The notes below the pieces were generated by a model, which was not told the origin of the DNA, did no database searches, and saw nothing but the letters and a program-made list of their open reading frames with translations. The translations under genes were made by a program, and so were the position numbers. From contig JADHXD010000002.1 in the NCBI GenBank assembly GCA_016783145.1, positions 1-64,000 on the forward strand: a DNA stretch of 64,000 nt, read 5' to 3'. Origin of the DNA: Anaerolineae bacterium (GTDB taxonomy: Bacteria > Chloroflexota > Anaerolineae > JAFGEY01). Below are positions 18,321-27,132 of this stretch, piece by piece (within the stretch, counting starts at the first letter, position 1; the number at the start of each line of letters is the position of its first letter).

Positions 18321-19343
18321 ATGCAGTACCGGCGATTTGGCGGATTGGACTGGGAGGTTTCGGCACTGGGGTTTGGCTGTATGCGACTACCCGTCCAGGA
18401 CGGCGACAGTTCCAACATCGATGAATCCGAAGCGATACGAATACTTCACTATGCCATCGACCACGGGGTGAACTATCTGGATACAGGCTATCCCTACCAC
18501 GGAGGAAACAGCGAACGCGTGGTGGGCAATGCGCTCAGAGGCGGGTATCGGGACAAGGTCAAGCTGGCGACCAAGCTCCCCGCTTGGGCAGTCGAACGTA
18601 CGGAGGATTTCGACAGGTACCTCAATGAACAACTCGACAAGCTGCAGACCGAGCACATCAAAGAGATCCTTGACTACTATGAAGATTGGGCGCTCTGCCA
18701 GATCCAGTACAACTATATGAACGAGGAGGTGCAGGCGGGCACAAAGGGTCTCGAGTACGCCGCCTCAAAGGGTGTGGCAGTCGTTGTGATGGAACCTCTG
18801 CTTGGCGGCAAGCTGGCGGACCCTCCACGACCGATCCAAGACTTGTGGGACACCGCACGCACAGAGCGCTCGCCCGTCGACTGGGCGCTGCAGTGGCTGT
18901 GGAACAAGCCTCAAGTGTCGACCGTTCTCAGCGGAATGAGCACGATGGAGCAGGTTGTACAAAATGTCCGCAGCGCCAGCGCGTCGCGCGTGGGCAGCCT
19001 GGACGCGGACGAACTGGCTTTGGTTTCACAGGTACGCACCAAGTATGACGAACTGTGCCCAATCCCCTGCACGCAGTGCCGCTACTGCATGCCGTGCCCG
19101 AACGGCGTCGACATCCCGCGCAACTTTGCCACTTTCAACACGGGCGTGATGTACAACACGTTTGGGAGTGCCCAGGGCGGATACGCCCGCATTCCCGAGG
19201 ATGCAAGAGCAAGCGCGTGCATCCAGTGTCGTCAATGCGAGGAGCTCTGCCCCCAGAGCATCGCAATCAGCGAGTGGATGCCGGTTGTGGATCAAGTGCT
19301 GGGCGAAGGACATCCCTACGAGGAGTGTCGGATCCCGCAGTAG
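18321..19343 (+). CDS. Aldo/keto reductase with C-terminal 2x[4Fe-4S] domain, internally deleted
   Basis: 340 residues; the family is usually near 380-395. The barrel has Asp54 and Tyr58 (YLDTGYPYH) and Lys85 (ATKLP). Two ferredoxin-type clusters follow: CTQCRYCMPCP and CIQCRQCEELCP. After LDKLQTEHI (to residue 113) the sequence jumps to KEILDYYEDWALCQIQYNY. In relatives about 45-55 residues, including the catalytic His strand (usually ...YLLHG), lie between. The reading frame stays open, so this is an in-frame deletion, probably inactivating, or a real short variant. GAGGAGGAA precedes the ATG. Confidence 0.8.
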   Translation: MQYRRFGGLDWEVSALGFGCMRLPVQDGDSSNIDESEAIRILHYAIDHGVNYLDTGYPYHGGNSERVVGNALRGGYRDKVKLATKLPAWAVERTEDFDRYLNEQLDKLQTEHIKEILDYYEDWALCQIQYNYMNEEVQAGTKGLEYAASKGVAVVVMEPLLGGKLADPPRPIQDLWDTARTERSPVDWALQWLWNKPQVSTVLSGMSTMEQVVQNVRSASASRVGSLDADELALVSQVRTKYDELCPIPCTQCRYCMPCPNGVDIPRNFATFNTGVMYNTFGSAQGGYARIPEDARASACIQCRQCEELCPQSIAISEWMPVVDQVLGEGHPYEECRIPQ

Positions 19344-19411
19344 CTTCGGAGACTCTATTCCCCCAGACAGCGCGGGTATCCGGGCCGAATCAAGACATCG
19401 CTTTCACGCTT

Positions 19412-19438
19412 CAGCCGCTGTCCTGCGGACACCGGCTG
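19412..19438. terminator. Bidirectional hairpin between convergent genes
   Basis: CAGCCGcTGTCC-TGC-GGACAcCGGCTG is an 11-pair stem with one C/C mismatch, placed between the convergent AKR and glycyl radical enzyme genes. There is no U tract, so it is a structural guess. Confidence 0.45.
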
Positions 19439-19447
19439 CTGCGTCTA

Positions 19448-21739
19448 TCACCGCGCCTCCTGCCGGTGGATGTGATGGTCCTGCTGTTCGCGACTGAGCA
19501 TCGTAAAGTAGGCGCACCATCCTCCCATACGAACCCGCAGCGACTCATAGCGGTCAGGTTCCCTCTGTGCGGAGCGCAGTTCTTCCGTGTCGGCTACCGT
19601 CAGCGTCATCATCGCGCCGCCAGTGTCCACAAAACCGCGAACGAGTCCGACCATGCGCTGCGTGCCCTCCTCACCCAACACCAGGCGCTTGGACAAGCGC
19701 AGGTCCAGGGGCCCTCCGGCGGGCAAGTTGCACTGGTTCATCTTGGCGTATGAGAGGATCGCGCCAGGAATGCCCTCGGCATCACGCCCCAGGGCCGGAG
19801 AGAAATTGGAGGATACCGGTTCGCCTGACCGCCTCCCATCGGGCGACGAGCCAAGACCCTGGCCGATACCGATGTACCAGGAGAACGTCCCCACACCACA
19901 AGGAAACTTGATGGCCGAACGGTGCGCTTGCGCATGCTGGTGGACGATCGATGTAAAGGCCTCGATGAGTTCACGCCCGACGGCGTCGGCCCGGTCGTCG
20001 TCGTTCCCATACTTGGGTGCCGACAGAAGCTGAGCACGAAGGGGCTCGTACCCGCAGAAATCCGCGTCGAGCGCTTCGCAGAGGTCGGCCATTGTGGCTC
20101 GACTCTGCTCAAAGATCACTGTCTTGATGGCTGTCAGGGAGTCGATCGCATGCGCAGCGCTTTCGGCAAGCATACCGAACGTGCGATACTTGGCCCCGCC
20201 AGCGGTCATATCGCGACGGGACGCGATCGCCCCGTCGATCAGGGCGCTCAGCAGCGGCACAGGCGCGATCGTACTCCGCTCGTCGATCGTGTCCGCGACC
20301 TGCTGCACGACCCTACCCACCATAGAGTCCAGTTGTCTCAGAAATGCCTGCCAGACCTCCTGGTAAGTGGTGAAAGCACGCGGGTCACCCGTATCGAGAC
20401 CCGCCTGGAGCCCATCTGTGCGACCAGCGCCCCGGTTAAGCACCCATTCCAGGCAGAGCATCATGCTCAGTCGCTGGAAGCGAAAGTCCGTCCGCCCTGG
20501 GATGATCACCTCCCAGCACCCATCATTGGTATAGTCACGCGCATCCCCGACCGGCATGCCAATCCGTACCAGGTCCGGGACGATCGCTTCGTCGTTAAAG
20601 ATCGCTGGCATGCCCCCACCCTCCTTGAGCACCTCGCAAGTCCGGATGACAAGCTCTTCAGGCGAATCTCGGTGCAGGCGTACGGTGAGCAGTGGATTGG
20701 TCATCCGGTTGCGGCGATAGCTCTCCAACAGCAAGAAGGTCAGGGGATCAGTCCCATCTGCGCCGTCAGGCTTGAGGCCGCCGATCACGATGTTCTGGAG
20801 CCAGTGGTTCGTGGCGTCGAGGCTGTCTCGATCGGTCCCGATCTGAGAAGAGGTATCGTGTCGCGTGCGTCGGGCGGCCTCCACCGACTCAGGCGTGCGC
20901 GCCTCGGGCCGCTGCTCTTCTATGGTCTGTGCACGCTCGTTGAATTTCAGGCAGAAGCAGTCCACCAATTCCGCCGCCCGCGGGAGGGTCAGCCGACCGC
21001 TTTCCAGATCGGCCCGCAAGTAGGGCCACGCGTACTGGTCCAGCCGCCCCACTGCGTTCCCATTCATCGTGGAATGAAACACCATATGCAGCAGCCATAC
21101 GGCCTGAAGCGCCTGCCAAAACGTCCGAGACGGACCTGCCGGCGCCTGGCGCAGGTTCTCAGCCATCTCAAAGAGCTCTGAAGCTCGCTGCTCGTTCCCC
21201 TCTGCCCTCGCTTCATCCTCGCATCTCTCGGCCAAGCGCTGGGCATAGTCCACAACCGCATCCAAGGCGATCGCGACAGAGTCGAGAAAGGCGGCTTCCT
21301 CATTTGTCCCCGCTTGACACCGCTGTTCTTCGGCCTCGGCGCGGATCCCACGCAGGCCCTTGCCCAGCAAGGTCGGATAGTCAGGCACGATGTGACCAAA
21401 GACCGAGCGGATACTCAGTCTTTGTTCTGCCGCCGCCTTCCGCTCGCTTTCAGTCGTGTATTCTGGAAAGCCGCGTTCGCAGTGTACGCGGGGGGACTCC
21501 AGGGTCATCGAGCCAGCAAAGAGCTGTCCTTCCCACAGGTCTGTCGGCATCTCCGCGAGCTTGCGAGCGATCGCCCGAGCCTTGCGTACCGGCAGCGGCT
21601 CTGACATAAAGCGTGACTCGATGTACGTGGGGCCGAGCCACCCTACCGGCGGCTGCTCCATTGCGGCACGCACTCGGTGCCTCAGATCGGCAACTCTTGG
21701 GGTATCCCTCAACTCCTCTATCCTCATATGGTCTGTCAT
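19448..21739 (-). CDS. Glycyl radical enzyme (PFL-like family)
   Basis: A 763-residue glycyl radical enzyme. The thiyl-radical cysteine loop reads TNDGCWEV (Cys408, Glu410), and the C-terminal radical loop reads RVRMGGWCAYF with Gly740 as the predicted radical site. The GCWE loop differs from GCVE of choline or diol lyases and from the CC of pyruvate formate-lyase, so the substrate class is unknown. GGAGGG 7 bp before ATG 21739 fixes the start, shorter than the ORF track. A radical-SAM activase is required and is not in the window. Such enzymes work without oxygen, so the island serves anaerobic metabolism. Confidence 0.87.
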   Translation of the reverse strand: MTDHMRIEELRDTPRVADLRHRVRAAMEQPPVGWLGPTYIESRFMSEPLPVRKARAIARKLAEMPTDLWEGQLFAGSMTLESPRVHCERGFPEYTTESERKAAAEQRLSIRSVFGHIVPDYPTLLGKGLRGIRAEAEEQRCQAGTNEEAAFLDSVAIALDAVVDYAQRLAERCEDEARAEGNEQRASELFEMAENLRQAPAGPSRTFWQALQAVWLLHMVFHSTMNGNAVGRLDQYAWPYLRADLESGRLTLPRAAELVDCFCLKFNERAQTIEEQRPEARTPESVEAARRTRHDTSSQIGTDRDSLDATNHWLQNIVIGGLKPDGADGTDPLTFLLLESYRRNRMTNPLLTVRLHRDSPEELVIRTCEVLKEGGGMPAIFNDEAIVPDLVRIGMPVGDARDYTNDGCWEVIIPGRTDFRFQRLSMMLCLEWVLNRGAGRTDGLQAGLDTGDPRAFTTYQEVWQAFLRQLDSMVGRVVQQVADTIDERSTIAPVPLLSALIDGAIASRRDMTAGGAKYRTFGMLAESAAHAIDSLTAIKTVIFEQSRATMADLCEALDADFCGYEPLRAQLLSAPKYGNDDDRADAVGRELIEAFTSIVHQHAQAHRSAIKFPCGVGTFSWYIGIGQGLGSSPDGRRSGEPVSSNFSPALGRDAEGIPGAILSYAKMNQCNLPAGGPLDLRLSKRLVLGEEGTQRMVGLVRGFVDTGGAMMTLTVADTEELRSAQREPDRYESLRVRMGGWCAYFTMLSREQQDHHIHRQEAR

Positions 21740-21904
21740 CCGCGATCCCTCCAGGCTCAACCAGACAGCTATCACTCCGTTCTACGCCCGCGCTCTGCCT
21801 GTAGGGTGTGATTGTACCACGGAAGACAGCGCAAGGCAAGGTCTGCCTGCTCTGCCTGCCAGCGAGCAGGAACGAAAAAGAGCGTCACTCGCGGCACCGG
21901 GGCG

Positions 21905-21944
21905 CAAAGAAAGCCGGAGGCGCAGCGCTTGCTGCGCCCCCGGC
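21905..21944 (-). terminator. Rho-independent terminator of the NACHT-HEAT gene
   Basis: Read on the minus strand, GCCGGGGGCGCAGC-AAGC-GCTGCGCCTCCGGC pairs in 13 of 14 positions and is followed by TTTCTTT. It starts 25 bp after the NACHT-HEAT stop and separates it from the glycyl radical gene. Confidence 0.75.
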
Positions 21945-21968
21945 ATAGGGTAGGCCAGACCGGCACGG

Positions 21969-24710
21969 TCAGGCTGCAGTGATCGACTTTAGGCAGTTGT
22001 AGGCCGCCTCACGGACGTTCGGCAAGAGATCCTCTTCCTGCAGGATCGGCTTGACCTGATCGACGAGATGCTGGTCACCTACCCGCCACAGCCCCAGTGC
22101 CCGCAGAGAGTCGCAGCGAATGGGGTCTGCGATCTTGCTGTCCTCTGCCAGCGCGAGCAGCGTGGAGGCAGCCTGATCCATCTCATCCAGTTCTGCCAGA
22201 TACATTGCAGCCTTGTGCCGTACAGCCGCCATGTAGGATTGCTCAGCGGCTGCCTTGAGATAGGTCAGCGCCTGCTCGTCCTCTCCCCACAGAGACAGGA
22301 GGTAGGCGATAGGAACGCGGAGCGGGTCGCTCTTTTCCTCAGAGTCGTACAGCGTCACATTCAAGGCCTCCACAACCAGGTTCTTGTGCTGGACGGGCAG
22401 GGACCCCAGCATCTCCGCCGCCGATCGGCGCACCCGTGGGTACACCTTTCTGTCCTGGATGACGCCGATCCACTCCCGGATGACATCTTCCCGGTTCGCC
22501 CCCAGCGTGCACAGGGCCTGCATGGCGGTCTCACGAACATCTTCCGTGGTGTTCTCTTCGGTCACCCAAACCAGCAACACAGAGATCGTCGCGTTGTCGA
22601 GGTCCTCGTCACCAGAAAAGCCCAGCTCTCCTAGGAAAGTAAGCGCTTCGTTCCGCGTGCTGCGATACAGGCTCTTGTCCGCAACCAACATCAGTAGATG
22701 TTGCACGCCCACATCGAGGTTCCCAGTCCGGGTGATGGCGCGTGCAGCGGCAAGCCGAACAAAATCTTTGACTTTTCGGTCTTTGCTCTCGGCGATCTCC
22801 AGCAGGGCCTCCAGTATGGTTTCGTCCGAGTACTCCAACTCACCCAGCGCATCCAGTGCCTCTCGCTGTCCAGGTGGGTAGACCTTGGGATTCCGCGCCA
22901 ACGCAAGCGCGATGTGGGCGGCTTCGGCCACGTTGCCCAGCCTGCCGAGAGCTCTGACAAGTTGGCTTCGCACAGAGTCATCGACCTGCTCATCACGCGC
23001 CAACTCCCATAGCCTCTCGGTAAGCTGTGGGTCCCTCCAGGCAGACAGTACGTGGAGCAGCCCCCGGGCAGCAGCGATCTGCACCGTGTACGGAACCTTC
23101 TCGTCCTCGTTCTCCGCGCGTGCCAGTGAAACAAGGGCATCGATGATCGCATCACCGTGTGTGTGGGCAGCGATCAGACCCAGTGATTCTCCCATAGCGG
23201 ACCGCAGATCGAGAGACCTTCCAGGATTGCGGATGCGGGCGAGCATGCTGTCCTCAACCTCTGCCTGCAGCTCTCCGTCCAGGACTCGGCGACTCGCCAG
23301 CTTCCCGATGGACGTGATGGCCGCCTGACGCAACAGCGTGCTCGCTTCGCCATCGTCCATGCAGACCTGCAACGCCTTGACCACGCGCCCGGCATCCGGG
23401 TGCCCTGGCTCTCCCAGGAAAAGAGCGGCTGCCTCACGAGACCACTCGTCTCGCTCACCATCCTCAATGATCTGCAGTGCTCGTTCCATGGCGTAGGGTT
23501 CGCCTGACAGCCGAAACAGCGCATCCATCGCATCGTGCCGTCCGGCCGCTTGTGGATCGGTCAACCAGTCCACCAGCCCGTCGATGATGGTCTGGCGCAC
23601 ACTTTGGTCCAGTCCGCTGGTCGCGCCAGCAGCTGCCAGTCCGTATGCCGCGGCGCGCAGGTGACGATGCAGGACTCTCTTCAGCGGATCGTTCTTTCCA
23701 GCCTCAAGCACTCGGGTGATCAACCTCGCCCAGGCATCAGGGTGGTCCTCGGCCAAGAACCGCCAGGTCAGTCCAAGCTTTGTACGCCAGGCCGCATCCC
23801 ACAGGTGGGAACGCACCTCGTCCCACAGAGCATCCAGTCCACTCTCGAGCAGAACGGCCTCGAGGTAGCGCGCGCCTGCAATGTCCTGAAGCAGACGAGA
23901 AGAGGCCATCTGCACCTCGGACTCTTTCTCTGTGAGGTCTGCTTTCACCTCATTCCACACCTGTTCCAGATCCGCAGCAGAGTACTCGCCCCACGGCACG
24001 AGAGCAAAGTGGGCGAACTGCTCCGGATCTAGCGATGGCTCGTAAGCATCGGCCCGTGCGGTCACGATGCACTTGCAGCGGGGATACTGCCGCGCCCATG
24101 ATTCGATTTGGCCGGCGACCCTGGCCCGGTCGTCCTGACTGGGGACCGCGTCCAGGTCGTCAAAGCAGAGCAACGCCTGTCCGCGCACGAGCATATCCTG
24201 GAACATCTGAGGGGGCAGGGAGAGGTCCATGTGCTGCTGCGCGTCCTCAGACAGGTACTCGGGCAAAGAACACTGTGAGGCCACCAGCTCGGGCAGGTTG
24301 ATGATGCACGTCAAGAAGTGCGCCCCTTCATTCGACGTCGACAACGGATGCGTCGCCAGGTCGCGCAGCGCGATGGTCTTTCCTGCGCCCGCCTCGCCCA
24401 GCAGAACGACGCGAGACTCGCGAGACACAATCTCCCGAACCGACGTTGAGGGACCAAACGGCGTCCGCCTGATGAGATCTATCGGCGGCTGCGCCTCCAG
24501 TCGCTCCCGGATCTGTGCCTCGTTGGCGCGCCTGCGCGCGCTGATCAGCGATTCTTTGGCTCGAGCCCATTCTCGCTCAGCGTAGTCTGGGCCGGGCCGA
24601 ACATACTGCGGAACATAACCTTCCTCCAATGTTGCGTCTGGTTGACCGATACGTTTCAAAACGCCATATCGCTTCGAAACTCGGTCTGCATAGTCTGCGT
24701 GCGTGCTCAT
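21969..24710 (-). CDS. NACHT-type NTPase with C-terminal HEAT repeats
   Basis: 913 residues. A roughly 95-residue N-terminal region (RYGVLKRIG..., YVPQYVRPG) resembles the leader found before bacterial NACHT domains. The NTPase follows: Walker A LLGEAGAGKT (103-112), Walker B LLCFDDLDAV (180-189) and a sensor-like CIVTARADAY (214-223). From about 330 to the end it is built of HEAT-like alpha repeats with recurrent A-ARALG/LG and LxxL patterns. Such STAND proteins include signalling and antiphage proteins, but no nuclease or membrane effector domain is seen here. AAGGAGA 5 bp before ATG 24710 sets the start. A terminator follows and phased repeats lie upstream. Confidence 0.85.
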   Translation of the reverse strand: MSTHADYADRVSKRYGVLKRIGQPDATLEEGYVPQYVRPGPDYAEREWARAKESLISARRRANEAQIRERLEAQPPIDLIRRTPFGPSTSVREIVSRESRVVLLGEAGAGKTIALRDLATHPLSTSNEGAHFLTCIINLPELVASQCSLPEYLSEDAQQHMDLSLPPQMFQDMLVRGQALLCFDDLDAVPSQDDRARVAGQIESWARQYPRCKCIVTARADAYEPSLDPEQFAHFALVPWGEYSAADLEQVWNEVKADLTEKESEVQMASSRLLQDIAGARYLEAVLLESGLDALWDEVRSHLWDAAWRTKLGLTWRFLAEDHPDAWARLITRVLEAGKNDPLKRVLHRHLRAAAYGLAAAGATSGLDQSVRQTIIDGLVDWLTDPQAAGRHDAMDALFRLSGEPYAMERALQIIEDGERDEWSREAAALFLGEPGHPDAGRVVKALQVCMDDGEASTLLRQAAITSIGKLASRRVLDGELQAEVEDSMLARIRNPGRSLDLRSAMGESLGLIAAHTHGDAIIDALVSLARAENEDEKVPYTVQIAAARGLLHVLSAWRDPQLTERLWELARDEQVDDSVRSQLVRALGRLGNVAEAAHIALALARNPKVYPPGQREALDALGELEYSDETILEALLEIAESKDRKVKDFVRLAAARAITRTGNLDVGVQHLLMLVADKSLYRSTRNEALTFLGELGFSGDEDLDNATISVLLVWVTEENTTEDVRETAMQALCTLGANREDVIREWIGVIQDRKVYPRVRRSAAEMLGSLPVQHKNLVVEALNVTLYDSEEKSDPLRVPIAYLLSLWGEDEQALTYLKAAAEQSYMAAVRHKAAMYLAELDEMDQAASTLLALAEDSKIADPIRCDSLRALGLWRVGDQHLVDQVKPILQEEDLLPNVREAAYNCLKSITAA

Positions 24711-24889
24711 AATCTTCTCCTTCAAAATGAGGTGCGTTGCGCCAACACGACTGTGGCGCGCACCGAGATCACTCTATGCTCAGGACACCACGGATCGTGA
24801 TGCTCAGAGAGGAAAGGACTTGGGATCTCATCCCGAGGACGAGGGAATCTGGAACCGAAGCACATTTGGAAGCCGTTAAGGAACCTTCA

Positions 24890-24906
24890 GTATACTGCTA
24901 CTATAC
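24890..24906 (-). promoter_or_regulatory. Candidate -10 boxes for the NACHT-HEAT gene
   Basis: The minus strand reads TATAGT then TATACT (24901-24906 and 24890-24895) shortly after the direct-repeat array. No good -35 box fits, which suggests dependence on an activator bound at the repeats. Confidence 0.4.
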
Positions 24907-24914
24907 CTGGCTCG

Positions 24915-24976
24915 CATTAGAACGGCATTAGAGAAGCGTTAGACAAGTGTTAGAAACCCATTAGATTCTCATTAGA
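24915..24976. repeat. Six direct repeats (YRTTAGA-N4) at exact 11-bp period
   Basis: CATTAGA, CATTAGA, CGTTAGA, TGTTAGA, CATTAGA and CATTAGA start at 24915, 24926, 24937, 24948, 24959 and 24970. The spacing is exactly one helical turn. Heptamers repeated every 11 bp are the hallmark of OmpR/PhoB-family response-regulator sites (Pho-box type). They lie between the glycosyltransferase stop and the NACHT-HEAT promoter, so NACHT-HEAT is the likely target. No response regulator is in the window. The other bases from 24711 to 25014 show nothing else. Confidence 0.8.
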
Positions 24977-25014
24977 TCGCGCCCATGCGTAAAAGCGTAT
25001 CCCTGCGAGCAGCA

Positions 25015-25743
25015 TTAGGCTCGCCGGTCTGGTGGCCCAAGTAGCGCGGTGCGAACCACGAACACAAAGGCCTCCAGTACGATCCGGCCGCTCATCTTGG
25101 ACTGTCCCACGCGGCGATCTTCAAAGATGATGGGGAACTCGACAACTCGACCCTTCATTCGCTCGACATAGTAAGCGGCCCCAACTTGAAAGCCATACCC
25201 GTGTAGCTGAAGTGACTCCCACGGAACGCTCCGCAGCGTCTCTCGTCGGTAGCACCGGAACCCGCCGGTGCAGTCACGGGTCTGGAGGCGAAGCATCGTC
25301 CTGGCAAACGCGTTGCCGCCCCAGCTAATGAGCTTTCGGAGAGCTCCCCAGTTGGCAGTGCCGCCTCCCGGGACATACCGCGAGCCGATCACCAAGTCTG
25401 CGCGCTTGATCTCGTCAAGGAAGCCGGGCAAGTAGCGAGGATGATGTGAAAAGTCACAGTCCATCTCAAAGACGCAGTCATAGTCGCGCTCAAGCGCCCA
25501 GCGGAAGCCGGTCACATAGGCAGTGCCCAATCCCATCTTGCCGCGGCGGTGCAGAACGTGGATTCCCTCCCGCTCCTGAGACAGCCGCTCAGCGATCTGG
25601 CCCGTTCCGTCTGGAGAACCGTCGTCCACAACCAGCACCTCAAACCCACAGTCCAGTGCCTGGATGGCGTCGATCAGTGGCTCCAGATTGCCGGCTTCAT
25701 TGTACGTTGGGACAATGATCAGTGCCCGCGGCAGGTCCTTCAT
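25015..25743 (-). CDS. Polyprenol-phosphate mannose synthase-like GT2 glycosyltransferase
   Basis: A 242-residue GT-A glycosyltransferase of the dolichol/polyprenol monophosphomannose synthase type. It has IIVPTYNEAGNLEPLI, VVDDGSPDGTG, FEMDCDFSHHPRYLP (the DxD-like site), GSRYVPGGG and TGGFRCYRRETL. There is no C-terminal membrane part, so it resembles single-domain Dpm1. It would charge a lipid carrier with a hexose at the inner face of the membrane, a donor the GT39 protein at 53843 could use. ATG 25743 has a GGAAAGGG upstream. Confidence 0.85.
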   Translation of the reverse strand: MKDLPRALIIVPTYNEAGNLEPLIDAIQALDCGFEVLVVDDGSPDGTGQIAERLSQEREGIHVLHRRGKMGLGTAYVTGFRWALERDYDCVFEMDCDFSHHPRYLPGFLDEIKRADLVIGSRYVPGGGTANWGALRKLISWGGNAFARTMLRLQTRDCTGGFRCYRRETLRSVPWESLQLHGYGFQVGAAYYVERMKGRVVEFPIIFEDRRVGQSKMSGRIVLEAFVFVVRTALLGPPDRRA

Positions 25744-25792
25744 CTCATCCCTTTCCAGACGCGCTCGACAGCCGGTTTACCTCACCGGCTCC

Positions 25793-26917
25793 TCAAGCCA
25801 ACGGATCGCGCTGCGACCGGATGGCATCGATCACGTCGAACGGATCTGTCGTGATCACGCTCGACCCGTACAGCTCCATGCAGCCCACATCTGTTGTGCG
25901 AACGTTCAGATCCCCACGATCGACCAAGCGCACCACCGCCGGGAACCCGTCCCAATCCTCTTCCGCGACATCTATCGGGCGCTGATACAGGGCTAGGTTG
26001 AAACTCTGCACCCCCATCGCGCCGGTATAGGTCTGGAGTATGGATCCTAACGCCTCCTTGCAGTCATCGTTGTCGATCCAACACGTCGGGGAAATGAGCA
26101 GGATCTCTTTCTCCTTGACCGGGGTCAAAGAGACGACCGCGCGGGTTTCACCGATAGTCGTTGCCAGACCCAATGCTTCATGCACCCGATAGAGGTCATC
26201 GAAGTAGTTCTCTCCGTGCGCCAGACGGTAGAGCAACGCCTGGCGTCGCCAGTGCTCCACGCGTGCATAGTGCATCCCGCGCCCCAAAGCAACCTGCATA
26301 TGCCCGTGGACGATCGACGCACCCCCTTTCCACAGACAGTTCCACATCAAGAAAAAGTACTTTGCCGAGCGGTCCGCGTTGTGCGCTCGCTTGGCCCAGC
26401 GCAGAGCGGTATCGATGTAGTCGCGTACTCGCTCAGAGGAGATCTCCAGCGGGTTGTGCTCGTCGAATATAACCAGCCCATGGTACCCGTCGTACTTGGC
26501 GATGTTGCTGGCGGTGATGCAGTACTTGCCGCGCACACGCCCTGGCAGCCCCTCGGCAAAGATGTCCTCGGGAGTCAGGCTTTCCGGGTGGCAGAAGGGC
26601 CCGCCGCGTGTCTGCTCGATAGCGGCACATACGTCCACCTCGGGCCACAGGTCGATCGGGCGGACGCCGCGGAGTGGGTTGAACAGCGCACCCTCCATAG
26701 TGATCAGGTTGGTGACCTTGACGACGTGCTGAGTGCGAACAGCGCCCAGGTCGCCGAATGTGCTCTCGACCCACGCTTGCATCGAAGGCGGAACAGCCAG
26801 TCCTCCCACCGCCGTCTGCACGTGGTAGATCCGGTTCACGAGTGCCCGGTCCGTCTCTGAGAGAGCGGCGACGTACCCATCGAGGTGGGCGATCTGTCTC
26901 TTGGCACACTTGGCCAT
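25793..26917 (-). CDS. HIT-superfamily/galactose-1-phosphate uridylyltransferase-like protein
   Basis: 374 residues. The motif ASIVHGHMQVALGRG resembles the HPHxQ active site of GalT and other HIT-superfamily nucleotidyl transferases, but with HGHMQ. Other notable segments are YHGLVIFDEHNP and KEILLISPTCW. The 593-aa ORF-track frame runs through the divergent promoter region and into the opposite gene, so I start at ATG 26917, where AAAGGAGG lies 12 bp upstream. It sits divergently to the glycogen-type operon, which fits sugar-phosphate or nucleotide-sugar handling. The exact reaction is unknown. Confidence 0.65.
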   Translation of the reverse strand: MAKCAKRQIAHLDGYVAALSETDRALVNRIYHVQTAVGGLAVPPSMQAWVESTFGDLGAVRTQHVVKVTNLITMEGALFNPLRGVRPIDLWPEVDVCAAIEQTRGGPFCHPESLTPEDIFAEGLPGRVRGKYCITASNIAKYDGYHGLVIFDEHNPLEISSERVRDYIDTALRWAKRAHNADRSAKYFFLMWNCLWKGGASIVHGHMQVALGRGMHYARVEHWRRQALLYRLAHGENYFDDLYRVHEALGLATTIGETRAVVSLTPVKEKEILLISPTCWIDNDDCKEALGSILQTYTGAMGVQSFNLALYQRPIDVAEEDWDGFPAVVRLVDRGDLNVRTTDVGCMELYGSSVITTDPFDVIDAIRSQRDPLA

Positions 26918-26984
26918 AGCAGGTGTGGTCCTCCTTTGCGCAGGCTCAACATCATAGCATAGCTCGCCCCAAAAGGCAAACACC

Positions 26985-27013
26985 TTGACGAAATCCCGTT
27001 CTCGTGCTATGAT
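26985..27013 (+). promoter_or_regulatory. Sigma70 promoter of the glycogen-type operon
   Basis: TTGACG, a 17-bp spacer and TATGAT. The start point is about 215 bp before the ATG at 27236, leaving a long structured leader. Confidence 0.65.
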
Positions 27014-27038
27014 TCGACACCGTTGATGGACATCTACA

Positions 27039-27132
27039 AGGCCAGGTCGGACAGATATCACACTCTGCGGCCACCAGCCGGCATTGCAGGAAGCATCGGT
27101 GAGCCCGTGACTCGCCGGAAGCGACCTGGCCT
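27039..27132 (+). other. Structured 5' leader of the glycogen-type operon
   Basis: AGGCCAGGTCG (27039-27049) pairs perfectly over 11 bp with CGACCTGGCCT (27122-27132), enclosing about 72 nt with an inner hairpin (CGGTGAG/CTCGCCG). It lies within the leader of the 27236 gene. It matches no riboswitch class I can recall, so it is either a new regulatory leader or simply a stable UTR. Confidence 0.45.

Noticed and set aside
19922-21181. 419-aa plus-strand ORF
   Set aside because: Shadow of the glycyl radical enzyme; low complexity, with His/Gln/Arg-rich composition typical of antisense frames.
26964-26984. AAAAGGCAAACACC, part of a c-di-GMP-I (GEMM) riboswitch-like string
   Set aside because: It lies before the promoter, and no GEMM stem or downstream consensus is present.
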